DNA from: Dorea longicatena
GTDB taxonomy: Bacteria; Bacillota; Clostridia; Lachnospirales; Lachnospiraceae
Assembly: GCF_025150085.1 (NCBI RefSeq)
Contig: NZ_CP102280.1
Coordinates: 1,189,001 to 1,253,000 of the forward strand
Length of the DNA: 64,000 nt
Direction: 5' to 3'
A model generated the notes under the pieces. That model was not told the origin of the DNA. It worked only from the letters and a program-made list of their open reading frames with translations, and did not search any database. Numbering within the stretch: the stretch's first letter is position 1; each line of letters opens with the position of its first letter. Positions 34,172-43,218 of the stretch are shown here, in pieces. Both the position numbers and the translations under genes were made by a program.

Positions 34172-34639
34172 ATGAAAGTAAAGATTCTTTTAAATGGGAC
34201 AATGAGAGAAGCGGAAATATCCAGCGATCAGCTTCTGATCGATTTTGTCAGAGATCATGGATGCTATAGTGTAAAACGTGGATGTGAGACGTCGAACTGC
34301 GGTCTGTGTACAGTGTTTGTAGATGATAAACCAGTATTATCCTGTTCGATGCTGACAGCCAGAGTCGACGGATGCAAGGTAGATACGTTAGAAGGACTTC
34401 AGGAAGAAGCAAAAGAATTCGGTGCATTTGTTGCAGATCAGGGTGCAGAACAGTGCGGTTTCTGCAATCCGGGAATGATCATGAATGCAATTGCCATGTT
34501 CCGCGAGAATCCGGAGCCGACAAGAGAAGAGATCAAGGCATATCTTGCGGGAAATCTTTGCAGATGTTCCGGATATGAAGGACAGCTTCGTGCAATGGAA
34601 GCATTTATCGAATATAGAAAGAAAGGAGAAAGATCATGA
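34172..34639 (+). CDS. 2Fe-2S subunit of a xanthine-dehydrogenase-type hydroxylase
   Basis: The 155-residue CoxS/XdhC-like subunit holds two 2Fe-2S clusters: a plant-ferredoxin-type site (CETSNCGLCTVF with a distal Cys in PVLSC) and the alpha-helical site (CGFCNPGMIMNA with CRCSGY). All eight expected cysteines are present. It lies 3 bases after the FAD subunit and overlaps the Mo subunit gene by 4 bases, so the three are translated together. Confidence 0.94.
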   Translation: MKVKILLNGTMREAEISSDQLLIDFVRDHGCYSVKRGCETSNCGLCTVFVDDKPVLSCSMLTARVDGCKVDTLEGLQEEAKEFGAFVADQGAEQCGFCNPGMIMNAIAMFRENPEPTREEIKAYLAGNLCRCSGYEGQLRAMEAFIEYRKKGERS

Positions 34640-36924
34640 AAGCAGTCGGACAACCGATAAGAAAAAAAGACGCAATGGCACTGGTGACAGGAAAACCGGT
34701 ATTCATGGATGATCTTGCTCCAAAGGACTGCCTGATCGTAAAGGTACTCCGAAGCCCGCATGCCAATGCGATCGTAAAATCAGTAAAGACAGATGTGGCA
34801 AAAAGAGTGCCGGGGATCGAAGATATCTACACGTGGGAAGATGTACCACATGAAAGATTCACCACAGCGGGACAGACATATCCCGAACTCAGTCCGTATG
34901 ACCGTCTGATCCTTGACCAGCATGTCAGATATGTGGGAGATCCTGTGGCAATCGTGGCAGGAGAGAATGAAGCGTGCGTGGATAAGGCACTTAAGATGTT
35001 GAAAGTAGAGTATGAAGTACTTCCGGCAGTACTGGATTTCCATACGGCAAAAGATAACGAAGTACTGGTACATCCGGAAGACAACTGGAAGGCACTTTGC
35101 CAGGTCGGCGCAGATAATAAGCGGAACTTATGTGCATGTGACAGCACTGAAGACGGGAATGTAGAGGCAGTGCTGGCTGACTGTGATGAAGTTGTGGAAG
35201 GCACCTATCATGTAAGAGCAGCGCAGCAGGCCATGATGGAGACATTCCGTACGACATGCTTTATGGATGCTTATGGAAGACTGAATATCTTAAGCTCTAC
35301 ACAGATTGTATATCATGTAAGACGTATCATTTCCAATGCACTTGGAATTCCGAAATCCAGGATCCGTGTCAGCAAACCGAGAATCGGAGGCGGATTTGGT
35401 GCAAAGCAGTCGGTCGTGGCGGAATTATTCCCGGCATTTGTCACATGGAAGACGGGAAAAGCTTCGAAGATGATCTTTACAAGAGAGGAATCGCAGATCG
35501 CATCGTCTCCGAGACATGAGATGGAAGTACATGTCCGTCTGGGTGCATCGAAGGAAGGAAAGATCCGTGCGATCGATGTATATACACTGTCGAATACAGG
35601 CGCTTACGGAGATCACGGACCGACGACTGTTGGATTGTCCGGTCATAAATCGATCCCGTTGTATAGTTCGGCAGAAGCACACCGTTTTACATACGATGTT
35701 GTGTATACCAATCATATGGCTGCCGGAGCATACAGAGGATATGGCGCGACACAGGGAATCTTTGCAGTGGAATCTGCAGTAAATGAAATGGCAGAACGAT
35801 TACATATCGATCCGGTAGAATTCCGTCTAAAAAATATGGTAAGAGAAGGCGATGTGATGCCTGCATATTACGGTGAGACGGCACAGAGCTGTGCACTTGA
35901 CCGCTGCCTGGAGCGGACTGCGGAACTAATCGGCTGGAAGGACAAGTATCCGTGTAAAGACATGGGAAATGGTAAAGTTCGAAGCGTCGGTATTGCAATG
36001 GCAATGCAGGGATCCGGAATCTCGGGCGTAGACGTCGGCTCCGCGACAATCAAGATGAATGATGACGGATTCTATACACTGATGATCGCGGCAGCAGATA
36101 TGGGAACCGGATGCGATACGATCCTGGCACAGATGGCAGCAGAGTGTCTGGACTGTCCGATGGAAAGAATTGAAGTACTCGGTGCCGATACAGATGCGTC
36201 GCCATATGATTCCGGATCTTATGCGTCAAGTACTACGTATATAACAGGTAAGGCAGTAGAAAAAGCATGCCAGAAGCTGATTGCCAGAATCCTTGAGATT
36301 GCATCAGGAATGCTGGAGGCACCTGTGGAAGAACTGGTATTTGCAAGCGATCATGTAGAATGGCCGAAAGAACAGAAGAGTGTATCATTGGAAGATATCG
36401 GTACGAAATCCATGTGCGGTAATGGCTGTGCGCTTGAGGTGACAGAAAGTAATACGTCTCCGACATCACCGCCGCCATTCATGGCAGGGGCAGTAGAGAT
36501 CGAACTCGACAAAGAGACCGGTCATGTGGAAATCCTGGATTATAAGGCTGTCGTAGACTGTGGAACCGTTGTCAACCCGAATCTTGCAAGAGTGCAGGCA
36601 GAAGGCGGGATTGTACAGGGGATCGGAATGACGCTTTATGAGAATATCCAGTATAATGAAAAGGGAAGAATGCTGAATAACTCATTCATGCAGTATAAAG
36701 TACCATCCAGAAGAGATATGGGAAATCTGCAGGTCGAATTTGAAAGCAGTTATGAACCGACCGGTCCATTCGGTGCCAAATCCATCGGAGAGATCGTAAT
36801 TAACACTCCGGCACCGGCGCTTGCACAGGCGATTGCGAATGCAACCGGCATCTGGTTCAAAGATCTTCCAATCACCAGCGAACAGATTGCAATGGGCGTT
36901 CTGGAGAAAGAACTGGAAAAATAA
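34636..36924 (+). CDS. Molybdenum-binding subunit of a xanthine-dehydrogenase-type hydroxylase
   Basis: The 762-residue catalytic subunit hydroxylates carbons next to nitrogen in heterocycles or aldehydes, using water. It shows the a/b hammerhead domain (residues 18-120), the Mo-pterin contact GGGFGAKQ near 252, GAYRGYGATQG near 363, a central QGSGISGVD stretch, and the catalytic Glu in GPFGAKSIGEI near 718. The purine-binding residues cannot be confirmed by eye, so xanthine, hypoxanthine, nicotinate or an aldehyde are all possible. xpt, a purine-salvage gene, follows after about 100 bases but has its own promoter. Confidence 0.92.
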   Translation: MKAVGQPIRKKDAMALVTGKPVFMDDLAPKDCLIVKVLRSPHANAIVKSVKTDVAKRVPGIEDIYTWEDVPHERFTTAGQTYPELSPYDRLILDQHVRYVGDPVAIVAGENEACVDKALKMLKVEYEVLPAVLDFHTAKDNEVLVHPEDNWKALCQVGADNKRNLCACDSTEDGNVEAVLADCDEVVEGTYHVRAAQQAMMETFRTTCFMDAYGRLNILSSTQIVYHVRRIISNALGIPKSRIRVSKPRIGGGFGAKQSVVAELFPAFVTWKTGKASKMIFTREESQIASSPRHEMEVHVRLGASKEGKIRAIDVYTLSNTGAYGDHGPTTVGLSGHKSIPLYSSAEAHRFTYDVVYTNHMAAGAYRGYGATQGIFAVESAVNEMAERLHIDPVEFRLKNMVREGDVMPAYYGETAQSCALDRCLERTAELIGWKDKYPCKDMGNGKVRSVGIAMAMQGSGISGVDVGSATIKMNDDGFYTLMIAAADMGTGCDTILAQMAAECLDCPMERIEVLGADTDASPYDSGSYASSTTYITGKAVEKACQKLIARILEIASGMLEAPVEELVFASDHVEWPKEQKSVSLEDIGTKSMCGNGCALEVTESNTSPTSPPPFMAGAVEIELDKETGHVEILDYKAVVDCGTVVNPNLARVQAEGGIVQGIGMTLYENIQYNEKGRMLNNSFMQYKVPSRRDMGNLQVEFESSYEPTGPFGAKSIGEIVINTPAPALAQAIANATGIWFKDLPITSEQIAMGVLEKELEK

Positions 36925-36955
36925 AATATATTAGAAAAATATATAGTGAAACTAC

Positions 36956-36984
36956 TTGCAATCAGACGCAAAAGTTATTACAAT
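36956..36984 (+). promoter_or_regulatory. xpt promoter
   Basis: TTGCAA (36956-36961), a 17-base spacer and TACAAT (36979-36984). The leader is only about 33 bases, too short for the purine riboswitch often found before xpt. Confidence 0.75.
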
Positions 36985-37023
36985 ATTGGGTAACGTTTAG
37001 AAAAATATGTGGAGGCCGCTAAG

Positions 37024-37602
37024 ATGCAGTTATTAAAAGACAGAATCCGCAAGGATGGCAAGATAAAAGAAGGGAATGTCTTAAAAGTGGACAGCTTTCT
37101 GAATCATCAGATGGATGTAAAGTTATTTCAGGAGATTGGAAAAGAATTTAAGAGAAGATTTGCAGATGAAGAGATCACAAAGATTCTTACCATAGAAGCT
37201 TCCGGTATCGGCATCGCATGTGTTGCAGCAGAAGTATTTGATGTTCCTGTTGTATTTGCTAAGAAGACACAGACCAAGAATATTGCCGGAGATGTGTACA
37301 CTACAAAAGTAGAATCATTTACACACGGAAGAGTGTATGACATTATTGTTTCTAAAGAATTCCTCGGAAAAGGTGACAAGGTACTTCTGATCGATGATTT
37401 CCTTGCGAATGGAAAAGCTCTGGAAGGACTTGCAGAACTGGTTACAAAGTCAGGAGCCGAGCTTGTCGGAGCCGGAGTTGTGATCGAGAAGGGATTCCAG
37501 GTCGGAGGAGATATCATCCGTTCCAAAGGTATTCATCTGGAGTCATTGGCGATCGTAGAAAGCATGGATGAAAAGACAGGAGAAGTGGTTTTCCGCGATT
37601 AA
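37024..37602 (+). CDS. xpt: Xanthine phosphoribosyltransferase
   Basis: Xpt converts xanthine and PRPP to XMP in purine salvage. The 192 residues match the Bacillus-type Xpt: N-terminal [35 protein letters not shown], the PRPP loop [15 protein letters not shown] and [14 protein letters not shown] 37024 follows GTGGAGGCCGCTAAG; the frame opens at 37009 inside that site. It is transcribed from its own promoter and closed by the terminator at 37628-37661. Its place beside the hydroxylase genes fits a purine theme. Confidence 0.96.
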   Translation: MQLLKDRIRKDGKIKEGNVLKVDSFLNHQMDVKLFQEIGKEFKRRFADEEITKILTIEASGIGIACVAAEVFDVPVVFAKKTQTKNIAGDVYTTKVESFTHGRVYDIIVSKEFLGKGDKVLLIDDFLANGKALEGLAELVTKSGAELVGAGVVIEKGFQVGGDIIRSKGIHLESLAIVESMDEKTGEVVFRD

Positions 37603-37627
37603 TAGATAAAAATTCAAAGGATTTTTA

Positions 37628-37661
37628 AGGGAATGTGAGGCTTTCATATTCCCTTTTTTTT
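37628..37661 (+). terminator. xpt terminator
   Basis: AGGGAATGTGA pairs with TTCATATTCCCT with one wobble, followed by eight or more T. Confidence 0.9.
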
Positions 37662-37731
37662 ATTCCTATGCTATACTTTATGATAAGTATGTGAATGCAT
37701 AAAGAGAACTGATGGTAAGGAGTAAGAACTT

Positions 37732-38427
37732 ATGAAAAGAGTATTGTTAAAACTCAGCGGGGAGGCTCTCGCAGGCGATAAAAAGACAGGATTTGACGAA
37801 GCTACCTGTATGGGTGTAGCCAAGCAGGTAAAGCAGCTTGTAGATGATGGGGTACAGGTTGCAATCGTAACAGGTGGAGGTAACTTCTGGAGAGGAAGAA
37901 CCAGTGAGACGATCGACCGTGTGAAGGCTGACCAGATCGGAATGCTTGCAACAGTTATGAACTGTATCTATGTATCTGATATTTTCCGTTATGCAGGCAT
38001 GAAGACAGAAGTATTTACACCGTTCGTATGCGGTGCATTTACCACACTGTTTTCCAAGGATGCAGCAGTAGAAGCATTGAATGAAGGAAAAGTTGTATTC
38101 TTTGCAGGCGGAACAGGACATCCATATTTTTCAACAGATACAGGTGCAGTTTTAAGAGCCATTGAGATCGAAGCAGATGCAATGTTACTGGCAAAAGCAA
38201 TTGACGGTATCTATGACAGTGATCCGAAGGTAAATCCGGAAGCGAAGAAGTACGATGAGATATCTATTCAGGAGATTATCGATAAGAAGCTGATGGCAGT
38301 AGATCTTACCGCTTCTATCATGTGTCTGGAGAATAAGATGCCGATGCTGGTATTCGGATTAAATGAGGAGAACAGCATTGTTGAGACAATGAAGGGTACA
38401 TTTACAGGAACAAAAGTAACTGTATAA
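37732..38427 (+). CDS. pyrH: Uridylate kinase
   Basis: PyrH phosphorylates UMP to UDP with ATP. The 231 residues begin KRVLLKLSGEALAGDKKTGF and contain VTGGGNFWRGR, FAGGTGHPYFSTDTGAVLRA and the C-terminal LVFGLNEENSI, as in hexameric bacterial PyrH. ATG 37732 follows GGTAAGGAGTAAGAACTT. It heads the run frr-uppS-cdsA-dxr-rseP. In many Firmicutes pyrH directly follows tsf; here they are separated by about 22 kb. Confidence 0.97.
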   Translation: MKRVLLKLSGEALAGDKKTGFDEATCMGVAKQVKQLVDDGVQVAIVTGGGNFWRGRTSETIDRVKADQIGMLATVMNCIYVSDIFRYAGMKTEVFTPFVCGAFTTLFSKDAAVEALNEGKVVFFAGGTGHPYFSTDTGAVLRAIEIEADAMLLAKAIDGIYDSDPKVNPEAKKYDEISIQEIIDKKLMAVDLTASIMCLENKMPMLVFGLNEENSIVETMKGTFTGTKVTV

Positions 38428-38461
38428 AAATGCAGATAAGCAGATAAAAGGAGATAACACT

Positions 38462-39013
38462 ATGAATGAAAGATTAAAACCATTTGAAGAAAAAATGAAG
38501 AAAACAATCGGAAATCTGGACGGAGAACTTTCTGCAATCCGTGCAGGCCGTGCAAATCCGAACGTTCTGAATAAGATCATGGTAGACTATTATGGAACAC
38601 CGACACCAATCCAGCAGGTAGCAAACGTATCCGTACCGGAAGCACGTATGATTCAGATCCAGCCATGGGAAAAGAAAATGGTAAGAGAGATTGAAAAAGC
38701 AATCATGACTTCAGATCTGGGGATTAATCCGACGAATGACGGAACAACTGTACGTCTTCTTTTCCCTGAATTAACAGAAGATCGAAGAAAAGAACTGGTA
38801 AAGGATGTTAAGAAAAAGGGCGAAGCAGCCAAAGTTGCGATTCGTAATATCCGTCGTGATGGAATCGATTCTGTTAAGAAACTGAAAGGTTCCGATGTGT
38901 CAGAAGATGAAATGAAAGATATGGAAGATGATCTTCAGAAACTGACAGACAAATATGTAAAAGAAGTTGATAAAGCTGTAGAAGCAAAATCAAAAGAGGT
39001 TATGACAGTATAA
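38462..39013 (+). CDS. frr: Ribosome recycling factor
   Basis: RRF splits the post-termination ribosome together with EF-G. The 183 residues have the family's GELSAIRAGRANPNVLNKI start, VPEARMIQIQPWEKKM, SDLGINPTNDGTTVRLLFPE and EDRRKELVKDVKK blocks, and a C-terminal helical arm. ATG 38462 follows AAAAGGAGATAACACT, 34 bases after pyrH. A 64-base hairpin region separates it from uppS. Confidence 0.97.
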   Translation: MNERLKPFEEKMKKTIGNLDGELSAIRAGRANPNVLNKIMVDYYGTPTPIQQVANVSVPEARMIQIQPWEKKMVREIEKAIMTSDLGINPTNDGTTVRLLFPELTEDRRKELVKDVKKKGEAAKVAIRNIRRDGIDSVKKLKGSDVSEDEMKDMEDDLQKLTDKYVKEVDKAVEAKSKEVMTV

Positions 39014-39034
39014 GACCTGTAAGAGATAAAAGCA

Positions 39035-39098
39035 GTATACAACAGGAGGGGGATAAGGTCCAGATGCTCTGGAAACTGTCCCCTCTGTTCTTGTATAC
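39035..39098 (+). repeat. Stable hairpin between frr and uppS
   Basis: GTATACAA (39035-39042) pairs with TTGTATAC (39091-39098). Inside, GGAGGGG faces CCCCTC, and CCAGA faces TCTGG. No T-run follows, so it is not a typical terminator; it could be a processing site or a dispersed repeat. Confidence 0.6.
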
Positions 39099-39125
39099 CT
39101 ATTGTTATTAGGAGGAAATAATCAT

Positions 39126-39848
39126 ATGAATGTGCCACAACATGTTGCGATCATATTGGATGGAAACGGACGCTGGGCAAAAGCAAAAGGAATGCCGCGC
39201 AATTACGGTCATGCACAGGGCAGTAAGAATGTAGAGCGTATCTGCGAAGAAGCGTGGAGAATGGGCATTAAATATCTGACGGTCTACGCATTTTCCACAG
39301 AGAACTGGAATCGTCCGGACGATGAAGTCAATGCTCTGATGAAGCTGCTTCGTAATTACATGAAGACCTGTCTGAAAACGGCTGCAAAGAATGATATGAA
39401 AGTCCGCGTGATCGGGGATATCACAAGACTGGATGAAGACATTCAGAAGAGAATTCTGGAACTGGAAGAAGCAACAAAGAATAATGGCGGTCTGAATTTC
39501 CAGATCGCGATTAATTATGGAAGCCGTGATGAGATGATCCGTGCGATCCGTAAGATTGCAAAAGACTGCGTGGATGGAAAAGTGGATCCGGCTGAGATCA
39601 AAGAAGAAACATTTGAGCAATATCTGGATACAAAAGGAATCCCGGATCCGGATTTGATGATCCGTACCAGCGGGGAGCTTAGGCTTTCCAATTATCTGTT
39701 ATGGCAGCTTGCCTATACAGAATTTTATTTTACAGATGTTCCGTGGCCGGATTTCAGTAAAGAAGAGCTGGAAAAGGCGATTGAAACATACAATCACCGT
39801 GACAGACGTTATGGTGGTGTGAAGGAGGAAGAAGAACAGAATGTTTAA
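39126..39848 (+). CDS. uppS: Isoprenyl transferase (undecaprenyl diphosphate synthase)
   Basis: UppS builds the C55 lipid carrier for cell-wall synthesis by cis-condensation of isopentenyl diphosphate. The 240 residues show HVAIILDGNGRWAKAKG with the catalytic Asp, YGHAQGSKNVERIC, TVYAFSTENWNRP, FQIAINYGSRDE and DLMIRTSGELRLSNYLLWQ. ATG 39126 follows TTAGGAGGAAATAATCAT. It overlaps cdsA by 8 bases. Confidence 0.97.
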   Translation: MNVPQHVAIILDGNGRWAKAKGMPRNYGHAQGSKNVERICEEAWRMGIKYLTVYAFSTENWNRPDDEVNALMKLLRNYMKTCLKTAAKNDMKVRVIGDITRLDEDIQKRILELEEATKNNGGLNFQIAINYGSRDEMIRAIRKIAKDCVDGKVDPAEIKEETFEQYLDTKGIPDPDLMIRTSGELRLSNYLLWQLAYTEFYFTDVPWPDFSKEELEKAIETYNHRDRRYGGVKEEEEQNV

Positions 39849-40647
39849 GACGAGATTATTAAGTGGGATTGTTCTGGTTATCATCTTAATTGCAACGGTT
39901 GGAACCGGCGGTGGTTTACTGTTTGGATTTCTGGCACTGATCAGTCTGATCGGACTGTCAGAGCTTTATAAAGTTGTGGATGTGCAGAACAAGATATTAG
40001 GACTTACCGGTTATCTGGGAGCTGTTGTATATTATGGAATTTTATATACCGGACAGATGCAGTATATGACACTTCTTACGATTGCATTTCTGGTAGTACT
40101 GATGGCGGTGTATGTGTTTTCATTCCCGACATTTAAGGCAGAGCAGGTAATGACGGTGTTCTTTGGCGTATTCTATGTTGCAGTGATGTTGTCTTATGTG
40201 TACCAGACCAGAATGCTGGAAGACGGAGCCGTTGCAGTATGGCTGATCTTTTTAAGCTCCTGGGGGTGTGATACCTGTGCGTACTGTGCAGGCATGCTTC
40301 TTGGAAAACACAAGATGGCACCGAAGTTAAGCCCAAAGAAATCCGTAGAAGGCGGAATCGGCGGAATTGTCGGAGCTGCATTACTGGGTGCAATCTTTGC
40401 AGTTGCAGCAAATAAGATTACAGGAGCTGGTGTGAATCCGGCACAGTATGCGGTTATTTGCGGAGTTGGCGGTATGATCTCGCAGATCGGAGATCTGGCA
40501 GCTTCAGCGATCAAACGTAATCATGATATCAAAGATTACGGGAAACTGATCCCGGGACATGGCGGAATCCTTGACAGATTTGACAGTGTTATCTTTACAG
40601 CACCGATCATTTATTATCTTGCAACATTCCTTGCAGGAAGATTGTAG
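39841..40647 (+). CDS. cdsA: Phosphatidate cytidylyltransferase
   Basis: CdsA makes CDP-diacylglycerol, the branch point of phospholipid synthesis. The 268-residue membrane protein has about eight hydrophobic segments and the C-terminal family signature around KRNHDIKDYGKLIPGHGGIL then DRFDS. Upstream lies the conserved SWGCDTCAYCAGMLLGKHK and LSPKKSVEGGIGG. Its ATG lies inside the uppS end, and dxr follows after 9 bases. Confidence 0.95.
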   Translation: MFKTRLLSGIVLVIILIATVGTGGGLLFGFLALISLIGLSELYKVVDVQNKILGLTGYLGAVVYYGILYTGQMQYMTLLTIAFLVVLMAVYVFSFPTFKAEQVMTVFFGVFYVAVMLSYVYQTRMLEDGAVAVWLIFLSSWGCDTCAYCAGMLLGKHKMAPKLSPKKSVEGGIGGIVGAALLGAIFAVAANKITGAGVNPAQYAVICGVGGMISQIGDLAASAIKRNHDIKDYGKLIPGHGGILDRFDSVIFTAPIIYYLATFLAGRL

Positions 40648-40656
40648 GAGGTAAGT

Positions 40657-41799
40657 ATGAAAAAGATAGCAATTTTAGGTTCTACAGGTTCCATTGGAAC
40701 ACAGACCCTGGAAGTGGTAAGAGAGAATGGAGATATCGAAGTACTCGGACTGGCTGCAGGCAGCAATATCAAGATGCTGGAAGAACAGATCAGGGAATTC
40801 CACCCACAGATCGTGGCTGTATGGTCGGAAGAAAAAGCAGACGAATTACGTGTTAATGTAGCAGATACAGATACAAAGATTGTTGCAGGCATGGATGGAC
40901 TTCTGGAAGTTGCAACGATGAAGGGAACAGAGATCCTTGTAACGGCTGTTGTCGGTATGATCGGTATCCGTCCGACAATTGAGGCAATCAAAGCAGGAAA
41001 AGACATTGCACTTGCCAATAAAGAGACGCTGGTAACGGCAGGACATATCATTATGCCGCTGGCAAAAAAGATGGGAGTATCCATTCTTCCGGTGGACAGC
41101 GAGCACAGTGCAATCTTCCAGTCTTTACAGGGAAATGATCACGGAGCACTTCATAAGATCCTTCTGACAGCATCCGGCGGACCGTTCCGTGGAAAGAAAT
41201 CGGAAGAACTGATGGAGATCAAGGTGGAAGATGCATTGAAGCATCCTAACTGGTCAATGGGACGTAAGATCACGATCGATTCATCTACAATGGTAAACAA
41301 AGGTCTTGAAGTTATTGAAGCCAAGTGGTTATTTAATGTAGATGTGGATCAGGTACAGGTTGTGGTACAGCCGCAGAGTATCATTCATTCGATGGTAGAA
41401 TATGTAGACGGCGCAATTATTGCAGAACTTGGAACACCGGATATGAAGCTCCCAATCCAGTATGCACTGTATTATCCGGAAAGAAGATTCCTTCCGGGGG
41501 ACAGAGTAGATTTCTGGACACTGGGCAAACTGGAATTTGAGAAGCCGGATACAGACACATTCTACGGACTGGAACTTGCATATGAAGCAGGAAGAAAAGG
41601 CGGAAGTCTTCCGACTGTATTCAATGCGGCAAATGAACTTGCAGTCAGCCAGTTCCTCAACAGAGAGATCAAGTATCTGGAAATCACGGAGATCATTGAG
41701 GACTGTATGAAAGCGCATAAGAATATTAAAAATCCAACGCTGGAACAGATTCTGGAGACAGAAGCAGCGACCTATGAGAGAATCAACAGCAGGAGGTAA
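40657..41799 (+). CDS. dxr: 1-deoxy-D-xylulose 5-phosphate reductoisomerase
   Basis: Dxr makes methylerythritol phosphate, the first committed MEP-pathway step, with NADPH. The 380 residues have the nucleotide-binding ILGSTGSIGTQTLEVV, ALANKETLVTAGH, PVDSEHSAIFQSL (metal and substrate ligands), SGGPFRG, HPNWSMGRKITIDSSTMVNK and a C-terminal AANELAV. It supplies isopentenyl units used by the neighbouring uppS. ATG 40657 follows GTAGGAGGTAAGT, and rseP follows after 8 bases. Confidence 0.97.
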   Translation: MKKIAILGSTGSIGTQTLEVVRENGDIEVLGLAAGSNIKMLEEQIREFHPQIVAVWSEEKADELRVNVADTDTKIVAGMDGLLEVATMKGTEILVTAVVGMIGIRPTIEAIKAGKDIALANKETLVTAGHIIMPLAKKMGVSILPVDSEHSAIFQSLQGNDHGALHKILLTASGGPFRGKKSEELMEIKVEDALKHPNWSMGRKITIDSSTMVNKGLEVIEAKWLFNVDVDQVQVVVQPQSIIHSMVEYVDGAIIAELGTPDMKLPIQYALYYPERRFLPGDRVDFWTLGKLEFEKPDTDTFYGLELAYEAGRKGGSLPTVFNAANELAVSQFLNREIKYLEITEIIEDCMKAHKNIKNPTLEQILETEAATYERINSRR

Positions 41800-41807
41800 C
41801 AGTAAAT

Positions 41808-42845
41808 TTGGGAATTATATTAGCAATCTTATTATTCAGCTTCATCATATTTTTTCATGAGCTGGGTCATTTCTTACTGGCGAAGAAAAATGGAATTGAT
41901 GTAGATGAGTTTGCTATAGGAATGGGACCGGCAATCTATTCAAAAGAATATAAAGGGACCAAATACGCCGTGCGTATCCTTCCGATCGGAGGGTTCTGTG
42001 CGATGGGGGAAGACGAAGAAGCGAATGATTCGCCGAACAATTTTAATAACAAATCTGTCTGGGCGAGAATCTCTGTCATAGCGGCAGGGCCTGTGTTCAA
42101 CTTTATCCTGGCTTTTATATTTGCCATGATCATTACAGCGATGGTCGGCTATGATAAGCCGGTGATCGGAGCAGTAGAATCAGGCTATCCTGCTGCAGAA
42201 GCAGGCCTGAAAAAAGGTGATGAGATCGTACAGATGGGAAACAAAAAGATCCATATCTTCCGTGAAGTCAGCTTTTACAATCAGTTTCATTCTAATGAGG
42301 ATGTGGCTGTTACCGTGTTAAGAAACGGAAAAGAAAAGACGGTCACACTGACACCAAAGATGGATAAAGAACTGGGCTATAAGAGATTAGGAATAGGAAG
42401 TTCCGGTTATAGCAAGGCAAATCTGTTGACGGCTTTTCAATATGGCGGATATGAAGTGAAATTCTGGATATGTACAACTGTCGATAGCTTGAAGATGCTT
42501 GTGACAGGCCAGATTGGAGTAAATGAACTTTCGGGCCCTGTGGGAATTGTAAGTACTGTAGATACAACCTATAAAGAAAGCCGTTCTTATGGAGTATTTG
42601 CAGTTGTGGTACAGATGTTAAATATGGCAATATTGTTGTCTGCGAATCTTGGTGTTATGAATTTGCTGCCACTCCCGGCATTAGATGGGGGACGTCTGGT
42701 ATTTCTTTTTGTGGAGGCAATCAGAGGAAAACGTGTGCCACCAGAGAAAGAGGGATATGTACATCTGGCAGGAATCATACTATTGATGTTGTTGATGGTA
42801 TTTGTAATGTTTAATGATATTAATAGAATATTTTTGGGCAGGTAG
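41808..42845 (+). CDS. rseP: Site-2 intramembrane metalloprotease (RseP family)
   Basis: RseP cleaves membrane-embedded regulators. The 345-residue protein has the zinc motif FFHELGHFLLAK in the first membrane segment, a PDZ domain (about residues 125-195, with SGYPAAEAGLKKGDEIVQM), and the third ligand in NLLPLPALDGGRL. The start is TTG 41808 after AGGAGGTAACAGTAAAT. It ends the pyrH-rseP run; the ispG and polC genes that often follow are not here because phage-related DNA begins about 100 bases downstream. Confidence 0.95.
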   Translation: MGIILAILLFSFIIFFHELGHFLLAKKNGIDVDEFAIGMGPAIYSKEYKGTKYAVRILPIGGFCAMGEDEEANDSPNNFNNKSVWARISVIAAGPVFNFILAFIFAMIITAMVGYDKPVIGAVESGYPAAEAGLKKGDEIVQMGNKKIHIFREVSFYNQFHSNEDVAVTVLRNGKEKTVTLTPKMDKELGYKRLGIGSSGYSKANLLTAFQYGGYEVKFWICTTVDSLKMLVTGQIGVNELSGPVGIVSTVDTTYKESRSYGVFAVVVQMLNMAILLSANLGVMNLLPLPALDGGRLVFLFVEAIRGKRVPPEKEGYVHLAGIILLMLLMVFVMFNDINRIFLGR

Positions 42846-42873
42846 AAGTGCTGGCAGATCTATCAAAAAATCA

Positions 42874-42922
42874 TCCCCCTTAGGTAGAAAATAGATAAAG
42901 TCTACTTAAGGGGGACTTTTGA
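42874..42922 (+). terminator. Terminator after rseP
   Basis: TCCCCCTTAGGTAGA (42874-42888) pairs with TCTACTTAAGGGGGA (42901-42915), 15 bp with one wobble, then CTTTTGA. Confidence 0.85.
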
Positions 42923-42946
42923 TACAAAAGTATACAAAAGAGAGCA

Positions 42947-43159
42947 TTATTTGTTTTCGGAATTACATTCCGGCAAACCGGTAATACTGGTTAGCAGTGA
43001 TAATATTCCGGCCAGCATGGATGTGGAAATTACTAATTTCGTGTCTATCTGCCCAAGTACAGTTACGGTTCCAATTGTTGCTATGGCGGTCTGCGCGACA
43101 GTCTTTATTGCCCTAATACCGGCACATTTAGCCCATTTTTTCCAATCTTTTGCTTTCAT
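42947..43159 (-). CDS. Phage holin, r1t type
   Basis: The 70-residue protein has two hydrophobic segments and the r1t-holin pattern: a basic N-terminus (MKAKDWKKWAKCAGIRAIKT), AQTAIATIGTVTVLGQ, and AGILSLLTSITGLPE. Holins form membrane holes that release a cell-wall hydrolase. It lies 59 bases downstream of a peptidoglycan-binding fragment on the same strand, like a lysis cassette. It is outside the recombinase end of the present prophage, so it belongs to an older prophage remnant or a host-retained cassette. Confidence 0.8.
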   Translation of the reverse strand: MKAKDWKKWAKCAGIRAIKTVAQTAIATIGTVTVLGQIDTKLVISTSMLAGILSLLTSITGLPECNSENK

Positions 43160-43218
43160 GTTACCATCCTTTCTTTTCAGGGGTGATTAAGCCGTTTATC
43201 ATTAGAGCGATTCGATTA

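Noticed and set aside
36925..37023. Purine riboswitch upstream of xpt
   Set aside because: The leader after the promoter is about 33 bases, and the conserved aptamer loops are absent.
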